The notes under the pieces were generated by a model that ran no database searches, had not been told where the DNA came from, and saw nothing but the letters and a program-made list of their open reading frames with translations. A DNA stretch of 64,000 bases. It comes from Candidatus Gastranaerophilales bacterium. GTDB lineage: Bacteria > Cyanobacteriota > Vampirovibrionia > Gastranaerophilales > Gastranaerophilaceae. Of this stretch, positions 8,333-15,255 are shown one piece after another. Each line of letters starts with the position of its first letter. Position 1 is the stretch's first letter. Location of the stretch: the NCBI GenBank assembly GCA_944323945.1, contig CALUUL010000001.1:1-64000 (forward strand). Reading direction: 5' to 3'. Both the position numbers and the translations under genes were made by a program.

Positions 8333-9511
8333 ATGGTAAGTGCAATAAACTCAACAAACATTATAAATCAACAACCAACAAAAGAAGCTGATATAAAAAA
8401 ACTTATTAAATATACAAATAATGAAACTTTAAAAGACGTTCCTGATACATTTTCAAGTACAACAAAAAGTGCTGCATCAAGCGTACTATTTTTTGAAGGT
8501 ATTCCTTTACTAAAATTTTTGACACGTAATAAAAAACTATCAGGAAAATTTCAAAATAATAACTTAAAACTATTAGGTCAGGCTGATAAAGAAGCTTTAA
8601 ACCAATTATTAAAAGGGGAAGGTAAACTCACTACCAGATTAAAGAATTATATTCAACACGCAAATCTGGCAAAAAATGTTTTTACAGAAGAAAAAGCAGC
8701 TATTAAATCAAGAGCAAAAGCGGATAAACTCTCCAAAAAATCTCAAAAATGGGCTGAAAAATTAGCGAAAAACCCCGATAGTAAATTTGCAAAATTCTTT
8801 GCGGAAAAAGCAGAGAAAAAATCTCAAAAAGCTGTATCTGACTGTATTCAAAAAACAGAAAAAGCAATAAACTCAAGAATAGCAATTACAAATCCGGCAG
8901 CTAATAACTCCGTAAAACTAGGCAAAGCTGGCACTGCACTAAATAAACTAACTAAAGGTAAGTTTGCCGGTGTATCCAAATTTATGAAATCCTCTGGTGG
9001 TGGAATTATGCTAGCATTTAGCGGCATAATAGAGGGCGTTAGCGAAGTTATACCAACTTTCCAAGAACTTGGAGCAGAAAAAGGCGTAAAACAACTTGGT
9101 AAATCTTCCGTAAAAGTAATTGGAGATACTGTTGGATTTATTGTTGGTGAAAAAGCAGGTGTTGCACTTGGAAGTGCTATAGGTACAGCAATCTGCCCTG
9201 GTATTGGTACTGCAGTTGGTGCTGTTTGCGGATTTATAGGAGGTATGTTAGGTTCCTTCGCCGCTGGTAAAATAACAAAAGCTATTACCGGTAAATCAGA
9301 AAGAGAAAAAGCAAAAGAACAACAAGTTAATCAAACTTCTCAACAAATAGCAAATGATAATAAAGCACTTGAAAATTTAAAAAACACCGCTTCTACAAAA
9401 ATTAATGAAAATATGCAACTATCAAATGGTAAATTAAGTGAAGATGATAAAATTGCATTACAATCTCTTGAAAATTTAAATACGACAAATCCTTTCAATG
9501 TTCAAGTCTAA
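8333..9511 (+). CDS. Glycine-zipper membrane-associated protein, family unknown
   Basis: A 392-residue protein without a signal peptide. Residues about 100-200 are very rich in Lys/Ala/Glu/Ser and likely helical. Residues about 255-325 form a long glycine-zipper segment (repeats of GxxxG and AxxxG such as GVALGSAIGTA and GFIGGMLGSFAAG), typical of proteins that insert into membranes or pores. A charged, Gln/Asn-rich tail follows. AAAAGGA sits 14 nt before the ATG. The gene is monocistronic, with a promoter at 8241 and a terminator at 9530. Glycine zippers occur in outer-membrane lipoproteins, holin-like proteins and toxin translocation regions; nothing here decides between them. Confidence 0.7.
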   Translation: MVSAINSTNIINQQPTKEADIKKLIKYTNNETLKDVPDTFSSTTKSAASSVLFFEGIPLLKFLTRNKKLSGKFQNNNLKLLGQADKEALNQLLKGEGKLTTRLKNYIQHANLAKNVFTEEKAAIKSRAKADKLSKKSQKWAEKLAKNPDSKFAKFFAEKAEKKSQKAVSDCIQKTEKAINSRIAITNPAANNSVKLGKAGTALNKLTKGKFAGVSKFMKSSGGGIMLAFSGIIEGVSEVIPTFQELGAEKGVKQLGKSSVKVIGDTVGFIVGEKAGVALGSAIGTAICPGIGTAVGAVCGFIGGMLGSFAAGKITKAITGKSEREKAKEQQVNQTSQQIANDNKALENLKNTASTKINENMQLSNGKLSEDDKIALQSLENLNTTNPFNVQV

Positions 9512-9529
9512 TTAAATAAAAAATAATTG

Positions 9530-9559
9530 AAAACCATTCATATAATGAATGGTTTTTTT
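9530..9559 (+). terminator. Terminator of the glycine-zipper gene
   Basis: AACCATTCAT (9532-9541) pairs perfectly with ATGAATGGTT (9545-9554), followed by a T run to 9559. Confidence 0.85.
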
Positions 9560-9576
9560 AATTTATACACATAAAA

Positions 9577-9600
9577 TAAAATGCGACCTAAAGCCGCATA
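9577..9600 (-). terminator. Minus-strand terminator-like hairpin (possible small RNA end)
   Basis: On the minus strand ATGCG, a 9-nt loop and CGCAT are followed by TTTATTTTA. No minus-strand gene lies upstream of it within 1 kb. It resembles the element at 10593-10615 in position (beside tyrA) and in flanking sequence. Confidence 0.35.
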
Positions 9601-9613
9601 AGTCAAGAAAGGA

Positions 9614-9739
9614 ATGGTTAGACTATTAATTTATTTGTATTATTACATACAATTGAATACTACGCAAATTTATGAACATTTGTTAACAATTTTTAACAAT
9701 TTAGATTATAATGATAATCTGGTTACGAGGTTAATATGA
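9614..9739 (+). CDS. Possible 41-residue Tyr-rich leader peptide before tyrA
   Basis: An open frame from ATG 9614 encodes 41 residues with six tyrosines, four of them in residues 7-11 (YLYYY). It ends with a TGA that overlaps the tyrA start codon as ATGA. A Tyr-rich leader in front of a tyrosine biosynthesis gene would fit attenuation or translational coupling. Against it: AT-rich DNA gives Tyr codons by chance, AAAGGA lies too close to the ATG, and a good promoter for tyrA falls inside the frame. Confidence 0.2.
   Translation: MVRLLIYLYYYIQLNTTQIYEHLLTIFNNLDYNDNLVTRLI
9683..9720 (+). promoter_or_regulatory. Promoter and overlapping palindrome upstream of tyrA
   Basis: TTAACA (9683-9688), an 18-nt spacer and TATAAT (9707-9712) lie 23 bp before the tyrA ATG. 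The -10 box is covered by a perfect inverted repeat, AGATTAT (9703-9709) and ATAATCT (9714-9720), placed where a repressor would block RNA polymerase. The operator role is inferred. Confidence 0.45.
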
Positions 9740-10545
9740 AAATTGGTATAGTAAGTTTAGGTTTAATAGGTGGATCTTTATTAAAAGTATTATCAGAAAC
9801 TGATCATACAATATATACAGTTACAAGAAATAAAAAAACTATTGAAAAAGCAAAAAAATATACATTAAATTCCTCTGATAATTTAGAAACTTTAAAAGAC
9901 TGCGATATTGTATTTGTTGCTTCTCCCATTAACAAAACAATCGAAATACTTGATAAATTAGAAAATATAGTAGATAAAAACTGTATTGTACTTGATTGTG
10001 CAAGTGTAAAAGAATTTGTAATGCAAAAGCAAAGACCATATAAATTTATTGGTTCACACCCTATGGCAGGTACGGAATTTAACGGATTCGATGCTTCATT
10101 TAAAGAACTTTTTATAGGAGCAAAATGGGTATTAACACCAAGTGAAAAAATAAATGCTTCTGACCTTAAACTTGTTAAAAATATAATTACTGAAACAGGA
10201 GCCAATATAATTATCACAACAGCAAAAGAACACGACGAAGCCGTAGCTTTAATTAGTCACATGCCGTTGATTGTTTCTCAAGCTTTATTTTATAGTGCAG
10301 AAAATAACAATCTTGCATTAAAACTTGCTGCTAGTGGTTTTAGAGATATGACAAGACTTTCTATGTCTAATCTTGAAATGGCTCAAGATATGAAAGATTT
10401 CAATTCATATAATATTGACAAAGCCATAGAAAAACTTATAGATGCAATTAATTTAATAAAGAATACTAAAGATATAAATATTTCTTCCGATATAAAAAAT
10501 AAACGTTCAAAAATGTACTCAAGTGAAGGGAAAAACATTTTCTAA
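9736..10545 (+). CDS. tyrA: Prephenate dehydrogenase
   Basis: Catalyses oxidative decarboxylation of prephenate (or arogenate) in tyrosine synthesis. The N-terminal Rossmann fold starts MKIGIVSLGLIGGSLL. The family motif SHPMAGTE occurs at about residues 111-118, and the helical dimerisation domain carries ISHMP and ASGFRDMTR, all diagnostic of the TyrA/PDH family. At 269 residues it is a stand-alone enzyme without a chorismate mutase or ACT domain, as in cyanobacteria, where the substrate is often arogenate. ACGAGG precedes the ATG. No other aromatic pathway gene is adjacent. Confidence 0.9.
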   Translation: MKIGIVSLGLIGGSLLKVLSETDHTIYTVTRNKKTIEKAKKYTLNSSDNLETLKDCDIVFVASPINKTIEILDKLENIVDKNCIVLDCASVKEFVMQKQRPYKFIGSHPMAGTEFNGFDASFKELFIGAKWVLTPSEKINASDLKLVKNIITETGANIIITTAKEHDEAVALISHMPLIVSQALFYSAENNNLALKLAASGFRDMTRLSMSNLEMAQDMKDFNSYNIDKAIEKLIDAINLIKNTKDINISSDIKNKRSKMYSSEGKNIF

Positions 10546-10592
10546 AGTATCATCAATTTTTTATTTCTAAAGAAATAAATTTCCAAATAAAT

Positions 10593-10615
10593 AAAAAAAC
10601 CGACTCACATCGGTT
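10593..10615 (-). terminator. Minus-strand terminator in the tyrA-tmk gap
   Basis: AACCGA (598-603) pairs with TCGGTT (610-615) around a 6-nt loop. On the minus strand the stem is followed by seven T residues. It would end a transcript entering from the right, where no annotated minus-strand gene exists. Confidence 0.55.
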
Positions 10616-10760
10616 AAGTTCACTATATATCAGAGAGAGGAATAAGAAAGAGAAAACACTTATTTATCACTATATAATTTTTTATCCTCTATTTGTATAA
10701 CTTCCACAGGTTCATAATTTAATATCGTGTACAACATACACTTTTAACATTTTGTTACAT
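10593..10760 (-). ncRNA. Candidate small RNA or short peptide gene
   Basis: The 308-bp gap between tyrA and the first thymidylate-kinase-like gene has no obvious gene but carries a good minus-strand terminator. A transcript ending there would contain a 25-codon frame (10737 down to 10660, starting MLYTILNYEPVEVIQIEDKK) without a clear ribosome binding site. Near 10763-10780 there is an imperfect palindrome, TTTTACT and AGTAAAA, around a TATATA-like core. The 3' end (ATTCCT, then TGAACTTA, then hairpin) resembles the element at 9577-9620. No known RNA family is recognised. Confidence 0.25.
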
Positions 10761-10852
10761 TTTTACTTTATATAGTAAAAGTTTTTAATATAAAAAATAA
10801 ATCTTAAATTTATGTTATTATTTTCAAAAGAGAAAGAAGAAAAATTATAGTT

Positions 10853-11536
10853 ATGAAATATAAATCCAGACTTAATCAACCACATAATTTACCAGGCGTA
10901 CTTGTTTGTGTTGAAGGTATAGATGGTTCAGGTAAATCTACTCAACTTGTAATTTTACGAGATTGGTTAAAATCTAGAAAACAAGATGTTATTTTTACAG
11001 AATGGAATTCATCGGATTTAATTTCTCAAACAACAAAACTTGCAAAGAAAAAAAATCTTCTAAGTCCAAGAACATTCTCTCTATTACACGCAGTAGATTT
11101 TGCTGATAGATTGGAACAAATAATAATTCCTGCATTAAAAGCAGGGTTCATTGTTCTTGCAGACAGATATGTTTATACTGCATTCGCAAGAGATGTAGCA
11201 AGAGGTGTTGACAGAGACTGGGTTAGAAAAGTATACGGATTTGCTGTTAAACCTGATTTGACATTATATTTTAGAGTTTCTGAAGATGTATCACTTGAGA
11301 GAATATGTTCAAATCGTTCACCAAAGTTCTATGAAGCAGGTATGGATTTGAAAATAAGCAATGATCCATATGAAAGTTACAAAATTTTTCAGAGAAGAGT
11401 TAATGACGAATACAAAAAAATGATAAAAGAATATGGTCTAGTAGAAATTGATGCAAATGAAAGTATTCATAAGAAACAAGTATTTTTTAGAGAAAAGGTT
11501 CAAGAAATATTAACTAAAAAAGGAATTATATTATAA
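10853..11536 (+). CDS. Thymidylate-kinase-like protein, copy 1
   Basis: A P-loop nucleoside monophosphate kinase of the thymidylate kinase superfamily. It has Walker A EGIDGSGKST (about residues 23-32), the DR(Y/H) motif in ADRYVYTAFARD, and a C-terminal YKKMIKEYG helix. True Tmk enzymes carry a T/F-R-E-P-G-G motif after the P-loop; here the position reads FTEWNSSD, so the dTMP-binding Arg and Pro are missing and the substrate may differ. The next gene is a tandem paralogue starting one base after this stop codon. The two share FADRLEQ(I/V)IIPALKAGF and KKMIKEYG or QKMIKEYG. Binding-site quality is weak (AGAAAGAAGA). The superfamily is certain; the dTMP kinase function is doubtful. Confidence 0.8.
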   Translation: MKYKSRLNQPHNLPGVLVCVEGIDGSGKSTQLVILRDWLKSRKQDVIFTEWNSSDLISQTTKLAKKKNLLSPRTFSLLHAVDFADRLEQIIIPALKAGFIVLADRYVYTAFARDVARGVDRDWVRKVYGFAVKPDLTLYFRVSEDVSLERICSNRSPKFYEAGMDLKISNDPYESYKIFQRRVNDEYKKMIKEYGLVEIDANESIHKKQVFFREKVQEILTKKGIIL

Positions 11537-12196
11537 ATGACACAATATAAATCAAAACATGGATATGAAGGATTATTAATAGTAATAGAAGGGACGGATG
11601 GGTCTGGAAAATCGACGCAAATAGAACGCTTAAAACGCTGGATTGAAGATCAATCATATGGTGTTATGGTAAGTGAATGGAAAACATCAAAGTTTATTGC
11701 TGATGCAATAAATGATGCAAAAGACAGAAACCTATTAAATGCAACAACATTCAGTCTTCTTTATGCCGCTGATTTTGCTGATAGATTGGAACAAGTCATA
11801 ATTCCAGCGTTAAAAGCGGGTTTTGTAGTCATTTTAGACAGATATATTTATACAGCGTATGCACGGGATGTTGTAAGAGGTCATAACATAGAATGGTTAA
11901 AAAACTTATATGACTATGCACCCGAACCTGACATGGTATTTTATTTAGATGTACCTGTTGAAATCTTGTTAAAAAGAATTATAGGAACAACAGGACTTGA
12001 TTATTGGGAATCAGGTAGAGATATAGGTTTAAGCAGTGATTTTTATAAAAGTTTTCAAATATACCAAGGTAAATGTCTCGATGAATATCAAAAAATGATA
12101 AAAGAATATGGTTTTATTTCTATAGATGGAACTCTAAGCGAAAAAGAAATACATAAAAAAATAATATCAGAAGTAAAAAGTCTTTTAGAAGTTTAA
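11537..12196 (+). CDS. Thymidylate-kinase-like protein, copy 2
   Basis: Paralogue of the preceding gene with the same layout: Walker A EGTDGSGKST near residue 17, an EWKTSK segment where Tmk has TREPGG, DRYIYTAYARD, and a YQKMIKEYG helix near the C-terminus. The start codon directly abuts the upstream stop codon (TAA-ATG), so translation is coupled. The lid region (IIGTTGLDYWESGRDIGLS) matches copy 1 (NRSPKFYEAGMDLKIS) only in part. This suggests the copies have diverged in substrate or act as a heterodimer. No other tmk gene is in the window, so I cannot tell whether either copy is the housekeeping enzyme. Confidence 0.8.
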   Translation: MTQYKSKHGYEGLLIVIEGTDGSGKSTQIERLKRWIEDQSYGVMVSEWKTSKFIADAINDAKDRNLLNATTFSLLYAADFADRLEQVIIPALKAGFVVILDRYIYTAYARDVVRGHNIEWLKNLYDYAPEPDMVFYLDVPVEILLKRIIGTTGLDYWESGRDIGLSSDFYKSFQIYQGKCLDEYQKMIKEYGFISIDGTLSEKEIHKKIISEVKSLLEV

Positions 12197-12209
12197 CAAC
12201 GTTAACTTT

Positions 12210-12238
12210 TTGTAAGTTATAAAAAAAGATTATATAAT
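12210..12238 (+). promoter_or_regulatory. Promoter giving a leaderless mRNA for the DciA-like/prepilin operon
   Basis: TTGTAA (12210-12215), a 17-nt spacer and TATAAT (12233-12238). The ATG at 12246 starts 7 nt after the -10 box, at the expected transcription start, and no Shine-Dalgarno sequence is present. Confidence 0.6.
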
Positions 12239-12245
12239 ATAATTT

Positions 12246-12584
12246 ATGAAAAGAATAAATAATTCAAACTTTGAACTTTTGGAAGATATAATAAAAACAA
12301 TTGATTTCAATTACCATCCTGATAAGAACGAAAAACTTAACAATATTGGTTGTTTATGGAATGAAATTGTTGGCAATAAAATATCAAAATTGTCTAAAGT
12401 TTACGAGTTATCTACCGATAATATATTAACAATAATTTGTTCCGACTCTATTGTCGCAAATGAATTATTATTTAATAAAAATAAACTTATTGATTACATG
12501 AATAAAAAATTAGAAAAATTGGGAACTAAAATAAAAGATATTAGATTTGATTATAAGAAATGGAAAGAAATAAGCAATGAATAA
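12246..12584 (+). CDS. DUF721/DciA-like protein
   Basis: A 112-residue protein with the DUF721 pattern: an N-terminal helix, LWNEIVGNKISKLSKV (matching the family's W..IVG..I..H), a strand ending in LTIICSDSIVANELLFNK, and a final basic KIKDIRFDYKKW. DciA members load or assist the replicative helicase DnaB, which is encoded at 30419-31801 here. It appears to be translated from a leaderless mRNA. Its last 8 bp overlap the start of the prepilin-fibre gene, an odd partner for a replication protein. The match is by pattern only, so confidence is moderate. Confidence 0.65.
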   Translation: MKRINNSNFELLEDIIKTIDFNYHPDKNEKLNNIGCLWNEIVGNKISKLSKVYELSTDNILTIICSDSIVANELLFNKNKLIDYMNKKLEKLGTKIKDIRFDYKKWKEISNE

Positions 12585-14916
12585 GAAATTAAAAGGTTTT
12601 TCTCTTGCTGAATTATTAATATCTTTGTTAATTATAAGTATTGTATTATCAGCCGCAATACCTACAATAACGAGAAAGGCAGGAGCAGACAGAGAGGCAA
12701 TTTGGCGTTGGACAAATGAAGGTAACAATGCATACTTTGGTACAGGAAGCAACCAAAGTGCAATTTTAGGTTTATCAAGTACACCTAAAGCTGAAAATGG
12801 CATTGAAGATATCATGGAAGATGTAAGCATTACTGACGATGCGGTTGATGACATTACAGACCCAGATAACACTGGAACCAAAAGAGCTGATATCGGTGTA
12901 ATAAACACAGGTGATTTAAAATACAGCAATTTTGGTGATAAATTCATTATCTTAAAAAAAACAATTCAAAATGATAATTCTAATTTTATGAATTCACATA
13001 TATCATTTTTTACAATGAAGAATGATGATACAGCAACAACTGCCGATATAAAATATGCTGGTCGTCTGACACTAGACCCAAGTAATGTTGCACTTGGTAT
13101 GGGGACATTACAAAATATTAGTTCAGATAATATTGGAGAAAATACTGCAGTTGGGCATTTTGCTTTATTAAGAACCGATGAAGGATACAGGAACACAGCA
13201 CTGGGTAAGAAAACACTTTCCTATAATGAAAGTGGCTCATATAATACCGCAATTGGTTATGGCGCACTTTTCGAGATGGGTAGAGAAGATAGCAGTGTTG
13301 ATGATGCTTATTATGAAAATACCGCAATAGGAGCTTTATCACAACAGCAAAGAGCTACAGGTAGATTTAATACATCAATTGGTTCACAGTCATTAAAAAG
13401 AAATACAGATGGCGATGGAAATACAGCCATAGGACGTCTTGCTTTAGGAAACCTTACCTCTGGAAGCAGCAATACCGTTATAGGAGACAAAGCCTGCAGA
13501 TATGTTCAATCTGGTAATAACAATATTTGTATAGGCGAAAATGTTAGAACAACAAATACCACAGTTGGAGCTTCAAGCGTTAGTTCTGAAGAAAATTATG
13601 GTATATTTATTGGTACTGCAACAGAAGATGATGAAACTCCGCTTATAAGTGGTCATAGCACTCTTGTATTAGGCAATGGTGGTAATTATCAGAACCCAAC
13701 CGCACACAAAGAATTTATCGCAAATGCAAGAAAAGTTGAATTTAGACCATTCAATGGTGCAAGACCAACATTTGAATTCCATTCTTATTATGGTGGAGAT
13801 TCTGCATATAATGGTTACAATCCTACGAACGGTCAAGGTGTATTTGGTAGTGCTTCATTTAATTTAAGAGATACAGGCGGTGGAAATGATTATTCTTCAG
13901 TATCTCTTGTTTTAGGTGGTCTTGGAACAAAAGCAACAGATAAAGAGTTACGTATTAATGCATATGACAGATATCATGCTAATACAACAGATAAATGGGC
14001 TGACATTACTTTCAATAATATTTTAAGATTTGATTTTCCACCTGCAATTCGTATAGATGGAACAAAAGAATATGGACTGGTAAGAATCAAAGCAATCACA
14101 CCTTCGACTGGAGGTTCTGCTACTGACACGAAGTATAATTTACTTCTTAATGATAGACTCGAAATTGGTAACGCTGATGAAGTACCATATTTAAAACTTA
14201 GTGCAACAGAAGGTCTTAGATTCGATTTTGGCTCAAATGATGATTCTTTCATAAATATTACAAAAGAAAATTCTTATATCAAACTTGTAAGTACAGACTC
14301 TAATGCAGGAAATCTATGGTTTGATTTGCAAGGTGGATTACAATTTACAACACCTGGGAAAATCACATTGGAATCAACCGGTAGTGACAATGTTATTAAA
14401 TTCGGGAAAATATATATTGATGATAATGAAATATATATTAATGATTTAAGAACATTTTCAAGTACCGGTGGTATAAAAGCTGAAATTAAAGGAATAAAAG
14501 ATGAAATTGATAACTTAAAAGCAACAATGTCCGATGAACGTAAAAAGAATATATTAAGTGATAGTACTGCAGGGCTAAAAGAAATAAATGCTTTAGAAGT
14601 TAAAAACTATACTTATAAAGATGATAAAAACAAAACTCCGCATGTTGGTGTTATAGCTCAGCAATTACAAAAGGTATTCCCAAATTCTGTAATTCAAGGC
14701 AATGATGGTTTCTTAAGGATAAAAACAGAAGAGATTTTCTATGCAATGGTTAATTCAATAAAAGAACTCTGCTCTATGATACAAGAATTAACAGCGAAAG
14801 TAACAGGACTGGATAAACGCATTACGGAACTGGAAACACAAAACAAAATGCTTCTTGAGCAGAATAAGGAATTTGAAAAACGACTTGAAAAACTTGAAAA
14901 ACGAACAAACAAATAA
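12577..14916 (+). CDS. Chimeric prepilin: type IV pilin N-terminus, YadA-head-like repeats, S74 chaperone domain
   Basis: Residues 1-35 are a class III signal: short basic leader MNKKLKG, cleavage before F, Glu at mature position 5 (FSLAE), then a long hydrophobic helix (LLISLLIISIVLSAAIPTI). Residues about 180-330 hold at least seven head-type repeats of the form N-T-A-(V/I)-G-x-x-A-L (NTAVGHFAL, NTALGKKTL, NTAIGYGAL, NTAIGALS, NTSIGSQSL, NTAIGRLAL, NTVIGDKA), as in trimeric autotransporter heads. About 350-640 is beta-rich and tail-fibre-like. From residue 652 comes an intramolecular chaperone of endosialidase (peptidase S74) domain: SDERKKNI, where Ser is the expected autocleavage residue, then HVGVIAQQLQKVFP. 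The last 50 residues are a Leu/Glu/Lys coiled coil. The protein is probably exported by the pilus or type II machinery, trimerises and self-cleaves. The start overlaps the DciA-like gene by 8 bp. Confidence 0.85.
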   Translation: MNKKLKGFSLAELLISLLIISIVLSAAIPTITRKAGADREAIWRWTNEGNNAYFGTGSNQSAILGLSSTPKAENGIEDIMEDVSITDDAVDDITDPDNTGTKRADIGVINTGDLKYSNFGDKFIILKKTIQNDNSNFMNSHISFFTMKNDDTATTADIKYAGRLTLDPSNVALGMGTLQNISSDNIGENTAVGHFALLRTDEGYRNTALGKKTLSYNESGSYNTAIGYGALFEMGREDSSVDDAYYENTAIGALSQQQRATGRFNTSIGSQSLKRNTDGDGNTAIGRLALGNLTSGSSNTVIGDKACRYVQSGNNNICIGENVRTTNTTVGASSVSSEENYGIFIGTATEDDETPLISGHSTLVLGNGGNYQNPTAHKEFIANARKVEFRPFNGARPTFEFHSYYGGDSAYNGYNPTNGQGVFGSASFNLRDTGGGNDYSSVSLVLGGLGTKATDKELRINAYDRYHANTTDKWADITFNNILRFDFPPAIRIDGTKEYGLVRIKAITPSTGGSATDTKYNLLLNDRLEIGNADEVPYLKLSATEGLRFDFGSNDDSFINITKENSYIKLVSTDSNAGNLWFDLQGGLQFTTPGKITLESTGSDNVIKFGKIYIDDNEIYINDLRTFSSTGGIKAEIKGIKDEIDNLKATMSDERKKNILSDSTAGLKEINALEVKNYTYKDDKNKTPHVGVIAQQLQKVFPNSVIQGNDGFLRIKTEEIFYAMVNSIKELCSMIQELTAKVTGLDKRITELETQNKMLLEQNKEFEKRLEKLEKRTNK

Positions 14917-14932
14917 TTAAAATTCAGATAAC

Positions 14933-14961
14933 AAAAACACCTCTAAAAAAGAGGTGTTTTT
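14933..14961 (+). terminator. Terminator of the prepilin-fibre gene
   Basis: AAAAACACCTC (14933-14943) and GAGGTGTTTTT (14951-14961) form a perfect 11-bp stem with a 7-nt loop and a T tail. Confidence 0.9.
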
Positions 14962-14969
14962 ATTATTTC

Positions 14970-14978
14970 TGATATAAT
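14970..14978 (+). promoter_or_regulatory. Extended -10 promoter of rqcP (leaderless)
   Basis: TGATATAAT (TGn plus TATAAT, 14970-14978) ends 6 nt before the ATG at 14985. No ribosome binding site fits between, so the mRNA probably begins at or next to the start codon. Confidence 0.55.
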
Positions 14979-14984
14979 ATCAAT

Positions 14985-15230
14985 ATGAGATTAGATAAGT
15001 TTTTAAAAGTTTCAAGATTAATAAAAAGAAGAACTGTTGCAAATAAAGTATCAGATCAAGGACGTATATATGTTAATGATATAATTGCAAAACCTGCAAA
15101 ACAATTAAAAGAAGGTGACATAATAAAAATTGTACAAGCAGATAAAGAAATAAAAGTAAGAATAATTAAAATACCATTAAATAATGTTTCCGTCCAAGAA
15201 GCTTGCACATTATATGAAGAAATAAAATAA
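14985..15230 (+). CDS. rqcP: S4-domain RNA-binding protein RqcP
   Basis: An 81-residue S4 protein that matches RqcP (YabO): MRLDKFLKVSRLIKRRT at the start, ANKVSDQGRIYVNDIIAKPAKQLKEGDIIKI in the middle. RqcP works with RqcH in ribosome-associated quality control, helping the alanine-tailing cycle on obstructed 50S subunits. The length is right for the family. It is monocistronic, with an extended -10 promoter and a hairpin terminator. The related heat-shock protein Hsp15 is larger and less similar. Confidence 0.85.
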   Translation: MRLDKFLKVSRLIKRRTVANKVSDQGRIYVNDIIAKPAKQLKEGDIIKIVQADKEIKVRIIKIPLNNVSVQEACTLYEEIK

Positions 15231-15252
15231 ATCCCCAAAATATTGGGGATTT
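15229..15252. terminator. Bidirectional terminator between rqcP and the ABC flippase
   Basis: AAATCCCC (15229-15236) and GGGGATTT (15245-15252) lie between the convergent genes, with moderately T-rich sequence on the plus side. Confidence 0.75.
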
Positions 15253-15255
15253 ATC

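Noticed and set aside
7599..8333. Search for tRNA, 6S, SRP or tmRNA sequences in this and the other intergenic gaps
   Set aside because: No T-loop GTTCGA-type sequence, cloverleaf or conserved RNA core was found in any gap.
10560..10579. TTTATTTCT/AGAAATAAA palindrome after tyrA as its terminator
   Set aside because: The T run precedes the stem and none follows it, so it does not look like a plus-strand terminator.
13130..13580. The NTAIG repeats as a DNA tandem repeat or CRISPR-like array
   Set aside because: Repeats exist only at the protein level with variable spacing and codons; they are head-type protein repeats.
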